Shown here piece by piece: positions 52,475 to 64,000 of a DNA stretch of 64,000 bases. The position numbers were made by a program, and so were the translations under genes. The number at the start of each line of letters is the position of its first letter. The stretch's first letter is position 1. Under the pieces are notes generated by a model. That model had not been told where the DNA came from and did no database searches. It was given only the letters and a program-made list of their open reading frames with translations. This DNA is from Taxawa tesnikishii (nom. ined.) (Eukaryota; Ascomycota; Dothideomycetes; Dothideales). The DNA lies in the NCBI GenBank assembly GCA_030247885.1, contig JAPDRO010000001.1, positions 1-64,000 on the forward strand. The letters run 5' to 3'.

Positions 52475-54124
52475 TGGATTGAAGTTCCATGTGCCTTCCC
52501 TGAACCCAAGGGTTGGAAGATCTAACGCTACATAGGAGGCCTGTCTATATCCCATCTATCCCGTTTCTGAAGTGCGGTGGTTGGACGACCAGAGCATGCA
52601 ACGCGGGCTTGACGAGGATCAGGACCATGTCGTCTGTGACCGCGTGATATCAACGATTTTGTGATAAGCTACGCCTTTGTGTGCTTTGTTCGACAATATG
52701 CGAATAAGCTCACCTCACCTGGTGGCTGCCGGGCAGTAAATCCAAACCGTACAGACGACATCCACCAGCCGTCTCGGCACATTTCATAACCTTGGTCTTG
52801 ATGCAACACACTGTTCACAAATCTTGCTTTTTCTCTATCTCCTGTCCGTGAATCCACGCTTGAAGCTCCTATAACAATCTGCTCTTCCTTTTCCTGTCTT
52901 CCATCTACTGCCGTTCCCCATCACCTATCAGAAAAAAGTTTCTTCGACACAAGTTCGGCTTGCAGAACGACACCAAGCATCTCAAGTACAGCACCGGGCA
53001 ACAATCAGAAAAGGACGAGATGCGCCGATACACACTAACCCGCTAGCCCTGCGCCTGCTCCGAATACCGCTCCTCGAACCCCTGCAGCAGCCGCTCGGCC
53101 AACAAACCCACGCACGCCCTGCTGCCGGCGACCAAGGTAACAGCTGGAGGACCTTCAGAAGCGGTCAGCCGCAGGGACATGCTGGTTTTGAAAACGCAAA
53201 CGGCACAACGAGACGGTACTTGTGCTTCGAATGCAAGTGCATGGGCCGTCCCGGACGGAGATCAGGACAGATCGCGCAGAACGCTGGGGTTCGACATGCC
53301 AGACTGAAAGCGGAGGACGATGGTGTGTCGTCGGAACATGACGCGTGGTGCGCCGCAAGCTGTGCAGAAGATGCCTACCCGGCAGAGTCGCGCAAGCCTC
53401 ACCGCCGACGGCATATACAAGCGCAGCCTCGGGAGCGCAGACTCCGGTTACAAGCACGGCCCGCGAAAAAGGATCGTTGCATCGGATCGGCCTCGTGGAG
53501 CTTCCGGCGCCAACGGGAAGTGGACGAACTGGCGGATAGGGAATCGGCTGCGAAGGATCGGCGTTGCGGTATTGTCGGGGCCCAGCATCAGCGATCGCTT
53601 ACCCAGCAAGAGCGGAAGTTCCTGGGAGCAGTTGCTTTCCTTAGGCTCCAAGCGGCATCGGGATGGCTGCGGCAGCCTGCTGAAGCGGGGCAGATCAGAT
53701 TCATGGGGGTTGTCTGCTTGCCATGGATCATATCGCCGTCCTGGCGGCGCACTATCAATGGAAGGCATGGCGATACCAGTGTTCCGGATAGGATGCTGTG
53801 ATTTCCGCAGGGTCGTAGAGAGAAAGCACTGTGGATGCGCTCACGCATACCGGTGCTTTGCGTTGTACACCCATGCAATGTATGACGAACAGTCGTGACG
53901 AGTTGAGCATCGAGATGCCTAGCCAGTGGGGTATTGCAAATTCGAATTTTGTACCGGTATGATCGGTGCCAAGGACAGCTTTTTGATCTGCATCTCTCAT
54001 GCTCGACGACTTGGCAGGGTGAATGTTGAGGTTCGATATACTATTCAAGTCTTCGTGATTGAAGAAATATGGTATACAGGAAATGAGGACGGTCATTCTC
54101 TCCATCAGAGAACCATGTTCAACT
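52475..54124. other. Interval with a possible small unidentified minus-strand gene
   Basis: Most of this 1.65 kb shows no recognisable gene. GC-rich DNA at about 53040-53770 has coding texture on the minus strand, treated separately. The part between GET4 and 53040, and that from 53900 to MPO1, look non-coding. Confidence 0.5.
53043..53261 (-). CDS. Possible exon of an unidentified protein
   Basis: An open minus-strand frame ends at a TAG at 53043 with the readable sequence GPPAVTLVAGSRACVG then LLAERLLQGFEERYSEQAQG, an amphipathic helix. Further up, at about 53450-53770, there is a second coding-like stretch starting MPSIDSAPPGRRYDPW with a plausible donor GTAAGC. I could not join the pieces into one protein or name a family. 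It may be a small two- or three-exon gene carrying a sequencing indel, or a chance frame in GC-rich DNA. Confidence 0.3.
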   Translation of the reverse strand, partial: SPSGTAHALAFEAQVPSRCAVCVFKTSMSLRLTASEGPPAVTLVAGSRACVGLLAERLLQGFEERYSEQAQG

Positions 54125-54900
54125 TCAGCCCTTCGCCACACCGTTGGCGGTTCCATTGACATTCACTTTTCCGTTAGCGCCCTTGAGCTTCACGAGTTCC
54201 TTCTCGACAGCTTGGTCCAGTCTTGACTTGAGCTCCGGTCTGTAGCCGAGGTGGAACAGCACCTCCAGCCAGACAAAGAAAGGTGCCAAGAAGAAGGCCT
54301 GGACGATATTGTCCAGCAGAGCCGGCTTCCTGCCCTCGAAGACGCCATGCCCGACGAACTGAGCAATCCAGCTGAATAGATGCACGCCCAGCGCCCAGTA
54401 GTTCGCCGTCATGCCGTAGGTGGAGGTCAAGTGGTTGGCATATGCGGTGGCGCCGAGCAGGAGTGGAGCCAAGAGACTGCCGGCTACGGGCTCCATAAGG
54501 ATGTAGAGGGTGGAGTAGATTAGGGCTGCTATTGTTCCTATGTTGGCTGGGAGGTTGGGGATTGTTAGAGCGGCTGGGAGGGGTATTGCCGCGGTGTTCG
54601 TTCCCTGGTTTTGTTAGAGGGAGGGGCAGGAAATGGAGACGGGGAACGAACGAATAAGAATGCTGTCAACAAGATCATGGGAACGCAAGTTATATGGATG
54701 GCGACGTTGACCTGGATGTGTCAGTTGAATGAAGCGATATACGTGAGTGTAGGGAGGCGTACCGGATCATGATGGTAGGATCCGTACTGCAAAGATGTTA
54801 GCTTGTGACTATCACGATCGTTTCCAAAGGAGGACGCAAGAGAGCCTCCGGGATAGGCAAGACTTACGAAGAGGAGTTGCTTTTCCAGGTTCATGGCCAT
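54125..54900 (-). CDS. MPO1: Mpo1-like 2-hydroxy fatty acid dioxygenase (DUF962)
   Basis: Four exons (54900-54868, 54786-54763, 54711-54652, 54604-54125) join to 198 residues. The family marks are YGSYHHDPVNVAIH, with the HHxxxN iron-site histidines, and the second cluster HLFSWIAQFVGHGVFEGRKPAL. Several hydrophobic segments place it in the endoplasmic reticulum membrane. Yeast Mpo1 shortens 2-hydroxypalmitic acid in phytosphingosine breakdown by an Fe2+-dependent dioxygenase reaction. ATG at 54900 or 54894 is possible (MAMNLEK). All introns are 47-81 bp; exon joins reproduce the family sequence exactly. Confidence 0.94.
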
Positions 54901-56117
54901 TTGACCAAGATAGTTTTGACCAGATACTGAGATATGCAGTATCTAATTGTTGTCTTGCTGTCTACGAATCAGCCAGATCCTACACCGGTATAAACTGCCT
55001 TCCGGGTGCTCCGATGATATTTATCCGTACTAAGGAACTTCAACACTGGAGAACGAGTTCCCATACCTGGCTTTAGGGATACTTTTCTGTATTGGAAGGG
55101 CTTAGAATAGGCAGTTGACTTGTACAAGGCTCGCTGACCCGGGAGATATGGATTGGCAGTCCTACGTAGGAATTTTTGGAAGGTCTCAGTGATGAAGGAG
55201 CATACAGCTGTTGATGGGGATTATGTTAAATCACCTCGGCAGCACGTGTTGTGGCGTGTGGGCTGACGCGGATCAGTGGCAGAAGCGTTTATAATGATGC
55301 TGGGTTAGTATTGCACGTCTCCTTGTAGGGCCTCTAGCTTCTTCATCGTTGATCTCTTTGCGACTTGAAGTGGCACTTCTGATACATGCAGAGGGCAATG
55401 GAGCGGTCACAACCTCTAGATTGGCGCTTGACTCTAGTGCTTTGTAGTATCGTTCTTGCCTTGTGAATGATAATCGTTCCGTTACGAGTTTCGTACAAGT
55501 TACTATCATCTTGAACGGGCCCTCAGTTGCGACCTTCCCCTTGTTCTATAAGCTCATGGAAAGCAATCCACCTCTTCCTTTGCTCAAGCTGCTGTGCTGT
55601 TCCAATCTCGATAATCAGACCATACCAAGTGAGGCATGAATATCGTGCAATTCATGGGTTGTTTCACGCTCGAAACGTAAACTAGCAATAAGGTTTTGTC
55701 ACACCATGTTCGGTCAGCACTTCTGTCGCGTAGTTGCTCGGTGACGGAAGTCTCCCGACGCTTGCATGAGCTACATGCAGGTACAGCTATACCACTCACG
55801 TCTTTGTCAAAATCTGAAACGCGCAGCCTTCACGTCGCTGAGCCAATCCATTCCCCCACTGCGCAGGGCGAGGCTTTCAGTTAGCGCTTCACTGCGCGCT
55901 TACGACACTTTAGTGAAGGTCGCCAAACTCTGGAGAAATTTGATCTTCATCCTCTACAAGAATTCGGCCGAAGACAGCAGCTCGAGGAATCACTCTGTTG
56001 CGCCGTCGCCTGCGATTTCGAGCACACCCCTCCGCGCGCCGCTTCGTACTCGATCAGGGGAGGGTTTCAGCAAGAAGAGCGGGACTGTCTTTGCGCGGCT
56101 GGAGACCTACAGTCAAG
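54901..56117. other. Divergent promoter region between MPO1 and RPB7
   Basis: 1.2 kb with no recognisable gene. The part from 55850 to 56117 is the RPB7 leader, which is purine-poor near 55990-56060. Confidence 0.55.
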
Positions 56118-56745
56118 ATGTACTTCCTTCACGAAATGGAGCATATCGTGCATCTGCACCCTTCGTACTTCGACAAGGACACACACGTCTACATCAAGAG
56201 GAAGTTGTACGACGACATCGAGGGCACGAACACAGGAAACTTCTACATCGTCTGCATCGTCCAAATCGAAGAAATCTCCGAGCCACGCGTGCTCCCCGGA
56301 AGCGCTTTCGCAGAGTACACCATCACATTCCAGGCGGTAGTATGGCGTCCCTTCAGGGGAGAAGTCTGCGACGGGATGGTCAGCAGTGTTGTCAACTCTG
56401 GCTTCTTCGTGGACATTGGACCGCTGAACGTGTTCGTGTCCAAGCAAGTGAGTATTGCGTAGACGGACGGAATGGGTTTTGACGAATACTCATTCATTCG
56501 AAGATGATACCGTCAGACATCCAGTTCGATGCCAACGCGACTCCTCCGCAATGGACGGACAATGCGGACCAAGTGATTGAGCGGGGCACGCACATCAGAG
56601 TCAAGATCAAGGGTATCAGAGGCGAGATTGGACAGATCTTCGCTATCGCAACGATCAAGGAAGACTACCTCGGGTGAGTAATGCAGCAGCTTGGTCACTG
56701 TGATTGGTGATGAGGCTGACCTGTTATAGACCGCTGCAAGAGTAG
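56118..56745 (+). CDS. RPB7: RNA polymerase II subunit Rpb7
   Basis: Three exons (56118-56447, 56504-56673, 56730-56745) give 171 residues, exactly the length of yeast Rpb7. The start MYFLHEMEHIVHLHPSYF and the OB-fold part (SGFFVDIGPLNVFVS, then VKIKGIRGEIGQIFAIATI) are diagnostic. It binds Rpb4 to form the stalk of RNA polymerase II, contacting nascent RNA and initiation factors. The last exon is only 16 bases (PLQE and stop). The frame is clean. Confidence 0.97.
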
Positions 56746-57353
56746 GTGATCCGCAGATCAACCCGAACCAGGTAACTGCAGACGAAACAGCAGACAACGG
56801 CATGACACGAACCGGGGTTATGGATGAAGCATTCTCCTGGCGTTTTAGGGGAGCGAAGTGGCCACTTGGAAGAAGAGCGATGCATTTCTTTGTTACAGAT
56901 ACCCAAAATTGTATTAGCGGGAAAGGAACCAGCATACCGCGCATTGAATTCCGATTGTGTAACCTGAATAAAGGCGCATTGACAGCATTGACGTATGGAT
57001 TGGCTGCCACGGCCCGTCAAAGAAGCGGCCTGGCCGCGTTGCTCTCTCATCGTTGTTATGACAATCACTCTCCGGATATAGTCAATAATGGTGGCCAATA
57101 CGAGCGATCAAGACAAAGCCCGAACCCGGCTTGGCAGGAGCAGGGGTTGCCGGTAAGCTTCGATCCATGGATGAGACCCACACGCGACACATTACGCTTC
57201 AACACCAGCATTGGTCCACTACGGCGTTTCGTCGAACCGTTTCGACACCGTCTCGCGCGACCGTTGGATAGTAATGCTTGGTATCGACTGCGACTTGAAG
57301 TACAGTAGACCTGCCCGGTGAGCCCCCCTTTCAGCATACCACAACACACCAGC
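56746..57353. other. Intergenic between RPB7 and the dipeptidyl aminopeptidase
   Basis: A 168-codon open frame on the plus strand (56802-57308) has no protein-like texture or relatives that I know and is treated as chance. Otherwise nothing. Confidence 0.5.
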
Positions 57354-60183
57354 ATGACTGACCGACATGTACAGCGTTACGAGGACTTGCCCTCGCCGCA
57401 GTTCTTCAAGATGGGGAAGGCCGAGGACTATTTCGGGGATGAGGAGAGCCAGCCCTTGACCCATAACCAAGATAGCGAAACAGAAGACGAACCACGGCCC
57501 TCAGGATCATCAGCTTCGGTCACCTCATTGGTACTGGAGCGACTTGGAGATGTGAATGCGTTGAAGGCGAAGGAGGCATTGTACTCTCGACCCCGGCAAG
57601 AGGAGTTTGACGTCGAGGACCAGGCTGCGTGGCAGAAACAGGTCAGACCGGCCGACAAGAAGGCTCGCCGGTATCTCTGGATTGTGGTTACAATCGCAGT
57701 CGTCGGCTGGACGGCAGCGCTGTTCCTTTTCCTCGGTACAGGATCACACAAGCCGTTATCGAGCAGACCGCATGATCCGCATGCGACGAAGACGGTAGGC
57801 CACGGCAAGAAGGTCACGCTGGATCAGGTCCTTACTGGGCAGTGGTATCCCAGGCGGCATGCCATCAGCTGGATTGAAGGTGCGAATGGAGAGGACGGTC
57901 TGTTGCTGAAAAGAGGAGGAGAAGGTGGACGGGATTACTTAGTTGTGGAGGATGTCAGATACATGGACGACATTACAATCGCGAAAGAGAAAAGCAAGAC
58001 TTTGATGAAGAAGGGTGGGTTCGATGCAGGAGGCGAATATGTGAACCCACAGGACGCGATCCCGAGTGCGGACCATAAGAAGGTGCTTGTCGTTTCGGAT
58101 AGGGTTAAGAATTGGAGGCATTCTTACACGGCAAAGTACTGGCTCTTCGACGTTGCAACGCAGACTGGCGAGCCTTTGGATCCGGATGATGTACAAGGGA
58201 GGGTACAGCTGGCTACATGGTCTCCTCAGAGTGATGCAGTTGTCTTCACGAGGGATAACAACATGTTTATCCGCAGATTGTCCGACAAGAAGGTCCATCA
58301 AATCACTACTGATGGTGGTCCGGAGCTGTTCTACGGCGTTCCAGATTGGGTCTACGAGGAGGAGGTCTTCGGAGGCAACAGCGCGACCTGGTGGTCCGGT
58401 GACGGCAAATACCTCGCCTTCCTCCGCACTGACGAAGCCGCCGTACCTGAATACCCTGTTCAATACTTTTTCTCTCGCCCAAGCGGAAAGGAACCTCAAC
58501 CTGGAGAGGAGAACTATCCCGAGGTCCGTCAGATCAAGTATCCAAAGGCTGGTGCCCCGATGTCTATTGTCAATCTCCAGTTCTACGATGTCGAGAAGGG
58601 AGAAATTTTCACCGTCGAGATTGAGAACGATTTTGCGGATGACGACCGTCTCATTACCGAAGTTGTCTGGGCTGGCAACAGTGGCAAGGCACTCATTCGC
58701 GAGACGAACCGTGAAAGCGACGTCCTCAAGGTGATACTCGCAGATGCGGTCAGACGCACCGGCAAGACGGTCAGGAGACAGACGTCAAGGCTATCGACGG
58801 CGGTTGGTTCGAAGTTTCGGAGACAACAACGTTCGTTCCTGCTCACCCTACAAATGGACGCGAACACGATGGATATATTGACACTGTCATCCACGATGGC
58901 TACGATCACTTGGCATATTTCACTCCACTCGATAACCCTGAGCCGATCATGCTCACGAGTGGCAAATGGGAGGTTGTCAGAGCACCGTCAGCGGTAGACC
59001 TTGAGAACAACCTGGTTTACTTCGTTTCCACCAAGGAGTCATCTATCCAGCGCCACATTTACACCGTCAAGTTGGATGGTACGGACATCAACGCTATCAC
59101 CGATACCAGCAAGACAGGTTATTACGATGCTTCGTTCTCAAAGAAAGCCGGCTACGCCCTCATGGGCTACCAAGGGCCTGGCATCCCCTGGCAGAAAGTC
59201 ATTAGCACACCCAGCAATTCCCAAAACACAGACATCACCGTCGAAGAGAACAAGGAACTTAACTCGTTGGCCACCAAGACCGAGCTGCCTATCGAAATCT
59301 ACCAGACCATCAACGTCGACGGCTATGACCTCAACCTCGTCGAACGGCGCCCGCCCCACTTCGACGAGAAGAAGAAGTACCCCGTCCTCTTCTACCTCTA
59401 CAACGGGCCCGGTTTCCAGGAAGTCGATAGGAGGTTTACTGTAAACTTCCAATCTTACGTCGCCTCATCGCTTGGCTACATCGTCGTCACCCTTGACGGC
59501 CGCGGCACCGGCTACCTCGGACGCAAAACGCGGTGCATCATCCGCGGAAACATGGGGCACTACGAAGCGCACGACCAGATCGCCGCGGCCAAGATGTGGG
59601 CCGCGAAGTCTTACGTCGACGAAGAGAGGATCGCGATCTGGGGCTGGAGCTACGGCGGTTTCATGACGCTGAAGACGCTCGAGCAGGATGCAGGTCAGAC
59701 GTTCAAATACGGTATGGCGGTTGCGCCGGTCACGGATTGGCGCTACTACGACTCCATCTACACTGAGCGATACATGCACACACCACAACACAACCCCTCA
59801 GGATACGACAACAGCAGCATCAGCAACGCGACGGCCTTGGGACAGAATGTGCGGTTCTTGGTCATGCACGGAATCGCGGACGACAATGTCCATATGCAGA
59901 ATACGCTGAGTTTGCTGGATAAGCTCGACTTGGCGAATGTGCAGAACTATGACGTCCATGTGTTCCCGGATTCGGATCATGGGATTTATTTCCATAATGC
60001 TAACAGAGTCGTTTACGAGAGTGAGTCATCCTTCTTTCCCTTTGGGTGGAAGATGGAGGGAATCTCTGAAACAAGTGACTAATATGTGCTGCAGAGTTGA
60101 GCAATTGGCTCGTTAACGCGTTCAACGGCGAGTGGCTGAAGACGGAACACCCGACGCCGCTGGCAATGGTTGATGGAGTTTGA
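57354..60183 (+). CDS. dapB: Vacuolar dipeptidyl aminopeptidase, type II membrane (DPP IV family)
   Basis: Two exons (57354-60020 and 60095-60183) give 918 residues, as for fungal DapB. A cytosolic N-terminus of about 120 residues precedes one membrane anchor ([20 protein letters not shown]). The beta-propeller follows, and then the S9 peptidase domain with Ser in GWSYGGFM, Asp in GIADDNVH and His in DSDHGIYFH. It removes X-Pro or X-Ala dipeptides in the vacuole. The frame changes at about 58781 (CAGACG where CAGGACG is expected); from there the family's sequence continues in the next frame. One missing G explains it. I start at the ATG opening [14 protein letters not shown]. Confidence 0.93.
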
Positions 60184-61489
60184 GAGATGTGTTATGCATG
60201 GATACTGCACTCGAGATGCGTTTTGATATGGGTCTGCGTTTGGCGTTGGTTGGGCGTTCTCGGACGGTTCATTGTTGCACGGCGCTTGAATGGGACTACC
60301 CCTGAGGAGGTTTTTGTCGATATCTGTTTTAAAGAGCTGGCAATACAGAGGCTTTTGGCGCCTCTCGATCGGCCTGATCTGGCTTAACAAAACAGGCATT
60401 CTTCAGTGTGACTTCCTTTATGCCGTACTCATATATACGCGAACTCCTTTGCTGGCGCGTACAAGAAGTGCGAACAATCTTCCATTTAGACATCAGCTAG
60501 TAGCCGATACGACCAACGGACCCTGGGAATCTTCGATTTCGTCAGAGAGAGCGTCGACGAAGCTCAAACCGGTCTGTCACGACAGTTGGACTGACCTTGG
60601 AAGAGGAGAGCAAGATGCGTAGGTTCTCGACAGGAGCACACTATCGGAAGCGGTGAGGCAGTAACGTGACAAGAACTACTGTAACTCTACTACAGACAGC
60701 CAAGGTGAGATGATCAAAGCGGCCCGTGATGCCTCCTGCTTTGTGCTTCCTGCTCGTCACATTAACCTCATTGTTCGATTAGTAGCAGATGAGCTTCACT
60801 CTGTGCATCAGATCGTGCTTGGAGAGTCTTACCACGCTGATTCTCACCGCGTCTGTTAGCGGCGTCGCCAGGTCAGTTCTACAGCCTCCCAAGCCACTTC
60901 AACGGCAACATTGCTTACCCTGGTATAGGGTATTGATGTTCTGACCGACTCTCATCTCTTCTCGGTTGTTGAAGGTCCCCCGTTGATTTTACTAGGATCT
61001 GAGCTGGTCCTCGATGGACAACAGTGGAGGCAATCCAAAATGCTCGAGTCAAAAGGAGGAGAGCTTGGCGTGTTCTTAAGTGAGAACGGGAATTGGCGGA
61101 GGGCATGGATGAGATTGATTTTGAACACGATAACAATTTCTACGAAAACCGTGCTATCCATTCTCGTGCAGTTGCTCCCCATTTCAGAGCGAACCGGCAG
61201 ATCCCCCATACACAGCGGTCAGAATGCCCTGCGACATACGGGAACCAAAGTGAAACTGATGCTTCCCATGTTTCAACAGTGCCAACAGAGGTTCCAGTTG
61301 TTCAGAGTGTGACCTTTCCCCTCGATGCTCCGTCATGTTGCTGTACCATTGGCGGTTGATGTGCAGTTATCGACGGCAGACGGTAGATCGAGGCGTGTCC
61401 TTTTGAGAGCCGAGATTGTGCGGATCCATCAGTTGATCAGACCCTTCTGCTGGTCGTTGCGTGGTTGGTGACCGGGTCCGTCCGCACGT
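60184..61489. other. Intergenic between the peptidase and a membrane protein
   Basis: 1.3 kb of normal composition with no convincing frame or RNA. Both flanking genes end into it. Confidence 0.55.
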
Positions 61490-62574
61490 CTACGAAGACT
61501 GTTCTCGCGCGTCGTTGTATCCTTTCTTGAAGCCGCTAGTGAACCCTATGACGAATCGGGCCACTGATTCGCATGCGATCTCGATGTATCTGATTGCGAT
61601 GCGGAAGAGGCAATGCAAGGACACAAAGAGGTATGCGCGCGAGGAAAAGACCCAAACCGAATCGTGCCGGCTGAGATCCAAGTGGTGGAATAGACAGATG
61701 TTGCCGCTCAAAGTCAGGAAAAGCACGATGTAGGTGAGTCCTCTGGCGTCTTTTTCGCATCCACGACCGAGGCCCCTGGATGTGTGCCGTGGCATGTATG
61801 GTCGTGTGGGTCAATTCGTAGAGGCTGACATAGCAGAGGATCGGGAAGACGATGGAGCTGATGGAGCCCCTGAAAACAGACCGGGAGACTGACAGGAGCT
61901 CGAAGAGGAGACCGGGAGGCATTATGGTGACAGTGTATTCCGATGCAAGGTTGTTGGTTTCGACTTGGGCGCAGGTGGGATGTTATGTATGTTATGTCGT
62001 ATCCACGATGTGTCGGAGAAGAAGAGTGGAAAAGAGGAGAAAGGGTCAGGAAATATGTACAGCGGATGACAAAAATGGCTTTTTTGTCGGTCATTCGTGA
62101 TACTAGAAAACCGCAGTTTGTATGGGGTTTACCGCGCCGGCAACCCTGCCACGCGTCATGTATCTTGTCGGCGAAGAAGAAACAGCCCAAATTTATTGCA
62201 TAGACAACAAAAGTGGCCAGTAACAGTTTCCAGAAATCCAAATGCAGGTGGCTGAGCAGTGGGCGCGGGTCGTCTAAGCAGGTGATGAAGACGAAGACCA
62301 GTGCGAAAAGATGGATAATGGCCGGACCGACAAGAAAAAGACTGAATGTCACCGCGACCTCGTCATCGTGAGGGTAGACGTGCCTTCGTGTTGCTCTGTA
62401 CACAGCACCGCTGAGAATGGCGATTATTGGGGCGATGATAAGCGAGAAGGTGATTCCGATGAAGAGGATCTTGCCATATGCTACCACGAAATCTTGGAGA
62501 GCTAGGTCGGAATCCGGAAGAGGCTCGGTGAGGATGGTTGGGCTCTTCATCGTCGCGTTCCCTATCGTGACCAT
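61490..62574 (-). CDS. Uncharacterised multi-spanning membrane protein
   Basis: From ATG 62574 (MVTIGNATMKSPTIL) there are three clear membrane segments (ILFIGITFSLIIAPIIAIL, FSLFLVGPAIIHLFALVFVF, LLLATFVVYAINLGCFFF). More hydrophobic stretches follow in other frames at about 61930-61810 (SSIVFPILCYVSLYEL) and 61735-61500 (YIVLFLTLSGNICLF and YLFVSLHCLFRIAIRYIEI). The gene therefore has at least two further exons or carries an indel near the A run at 61758. Exon joins could not be fixed. No family was recognised; it resembles fungus-specific integral membrane proteins of unknown function. Confidence 0.5.
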
Positions 62575-63630
62575 GGCGGCGTAGTCTTTTGAGTCTCGTG
62601 TGGTTTGATGAGTTGCTTGTAGTGGTGATAGATTCGAGCTTGCGGATGCGAAGACGAATTTGTTATGCCTGATGATGGCCCGCAACATGTTGTGTAGGTT
62701 TTCATTGTACCGGGAATCGATGATTTGCAGACATTGGAGGCCCACACTTACCTACGGGTCGAAGATGGATTCGACAGGGCATGATCGAGCTGACTCCACC
62801 AGCAACCCAGCCGGTTGGTCAGTTCATCCGTAGGGGTGAGTCGTCTGCCTCTTTCCTCCGAACAAGCATCGTTGCTATACATGTCTGTCGGTTTCTCGAG
62901 GGTATACAAGGCTCTCGAACTCAGGAAAATTGCGAGACGAGACGGAGAAGGGGATTGATGCCGTGTTGACCAAGGGGTTGCCGCAACGCGAAGAAGCGTG
63001 CCAGATCGGTATAAACCTACCAAGCGATGTTGATACTAGCGCCTCTACCATCGGAGTCTGTATCTCAAACAAGTTGAACAGCAGCAGCTGTATGCAGACC
63101 GACTCGGTCACTGAGGCGGCAGCAATGCTAACCGAAGGAGGAGGAGACGACAAACGAGATGGTATCAACTGCGCAACGGTACGATGATAATGACAGCGCC
63201 CTCGTATATGCGGCTCTGACGGTTGCCCCAACGCCCGAAATAGTAACGCCACAGTTTAGCACTGCGCGGAGAACCCCTGTAATCGAAGGGTCAACCTAGG
63301 GCCAATGTTTCTTACATTTTCCCAGCACAACAACACCTCAACTGCACACCTGAACACTCTACCTCTCGCTTGCCAGCACCCATATCGCCCTCGAGTCCCG
63401 CAAAGAGCCAGTCATTCGTTCAACCCGTACCATATTCGCTACATCCACCATTAAACTAATACCAGCCTCGCTTAACCCCCAGCCCGCGCTTCCCTTCGCC
63501 CCTCGGCCGGCCCCATTGCATCAGACGGAGGAGCTTGCCCCCGGTACCGCGTCTTCATACTCAAGAGGAGACCTTTTCGACAAGAAAGAACAACACATAG
63601 TTATCGCATCTCCACAAAACCACCGACACA
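62575..63630. other. Divergent promoter region, no gene
   Basis: Lies between the membrane protein and the Ser-rich protein. The last 350 bp before 63630 is C-rich, typical of a leader of a highly expressed fungal gene. Confidence 0.5.
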
Positions 63631-64000
63631 ATGCGCCCAGCGCAGCTCTTTCTTCCGCCCTCCTCTTCAGCACACTGTCGGCAGCATGGTCGTTCCAAGA
63701 ATTCGAGGCCGTACAACAGTTTGGCAGTCTCCTAAGGCGGGCAGATGAGAGTAGTACAGGTTAGTAGGAGGGCGTCTTGTTGAAACATCATGCATATGCC
63801 TGACTCCCGCTCCACAGCAGCATCCAGCAAGGACTCCGCATCATCCAAAGCCAGCGCTGCCGCCTCCTCCTCGCAACCCACCGACTCCTCGGCCGCCTCT
63901 TCAGCCGCCGAATCGAGCGCAGCAGCCACCTCTTTCGCCGAAATCACCCTCGGCGCAGCCTCCACGTCCGAGCAAACCGCGTCTTCAGGCGCCTCCGCCA
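63631..64000 (+). CDS. Start of a Ser/Ala-rich secreted or cell-wall protein (partial)
   Basis: From the ATG at 63631 a signal-peptide-like stretch (ALSSALLFSTLSAAW) and FQEFEAVQQFGSLLRRADES follow if one base is missing in the first few codons; otherwise the ATG is off frame. An intron (63760-63817) is then followed by a Ser/Ala-rich run of at least 60 residues that continues past the window edge. Low-complexity Ser/Ala tracts after a signal peptide are typical of heavily O-mannosylated wall proteins or wall-anchored enzymes. The catalytic or anchoring part is beyond the window. Confidence 0.6.

Noticed and set aside
53220-53898. Two overlapping plus-strand frames of over 190 codons
   Set aside because: Arg/Ser-rich antisense frames in GC-rich DNA; the minus strand shows better coding texture.
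56802-57308. 168-codon plus-strand frame between RPB7 and the peptidase
   Set aside because: Amino-acid composition and lack of conserved texture suggest a chance frame in the RPB7 3' region.
60184-61489. tRNA or other RNA gene in the gap
   Set aside because: No A/B box pair or cloverleaf could be seen by eye; I also found no intact tRNA elsewhere in the non-RIPed part.

Overview
The window is the end of a chromosome of a filamentous ascomycete (Pezizomycotina, possibly Dothideomycetes). Position 1 lies in a CCCTAA telomere tract. The protein genes have introns of about 46-90 bp with fungal splice sites, and the transposon-rich block shows repeat-induced point mutation (RIP): it is AT-rich and CpA/TpG are almost absent while CpG survives.

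Layout. 1-1.43 kb: telomere, (ACTC)n, a pyrimidine-rich subtelomere and a 24-bp minisatellite. 1.47-5.9 kb (minus): a telomere-linked RecQ-type helicase with an N-terminal zinc-finger/OrsD-like region, reading toward the telomere. 6.24-6.34 kb: a small junction of 17-bp direct repeats around a head-to-head telomere motif. 6.35-19.0 kb: RIP-saturated DNA with no living gene, holding a Ty1/copia-like fossil, two Fot1/pogo-type DNA transposons (one with clear TIRs and a TA target duplication), a tRNA-derived SINE candidate between 76-bp direct repeats, and a decayed minisatellite. 19.3-36 kb: accessory metabolic genes (amidase, HET-like stub, dimethylglycine oxidase, flavin amine oxidase, Rieske oxygenase, amino-acid permease, esterase). 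36.4-64 kb: mainly core genes (PRMT1, class III CoA-transferase, GDT1, a Myb/telobox-like protein, GET4, MPO1, RPB7, a dipeptidyl aminopeptidase, a membrane protein, the start of a Ser-rich secreted protein), with a divergent betaine-aldehyde dehydrogenase / choline oxidase pair at 46.2-50.6 kb.

How the genes fit together. Five loci within 28 kb spell out choline to glycine: choline oxidase, betaine-aldehyde dehydrogenase, a Rieske oxygenase of the betaine-demethylase/choline-monooxygenase type, dimethylglycine oxidase and a sarcosine-oxidase-like flavoenzyme, with a permease beside them. This is the most interesting system here. The dimethylglycine oxidase and choline oxidase are intronless and look actinobacterial (Arthrobacter-like), which suggests horizontal acquisition.

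Caution. At least eight genes carry breaks that nearly all look like one missing base in a short homopolymer. They occur in conserved housekeeping genes too, so unpolished assembly indels explain them better than gene death; pseudogene calls here should not be trusted without read-level checking.
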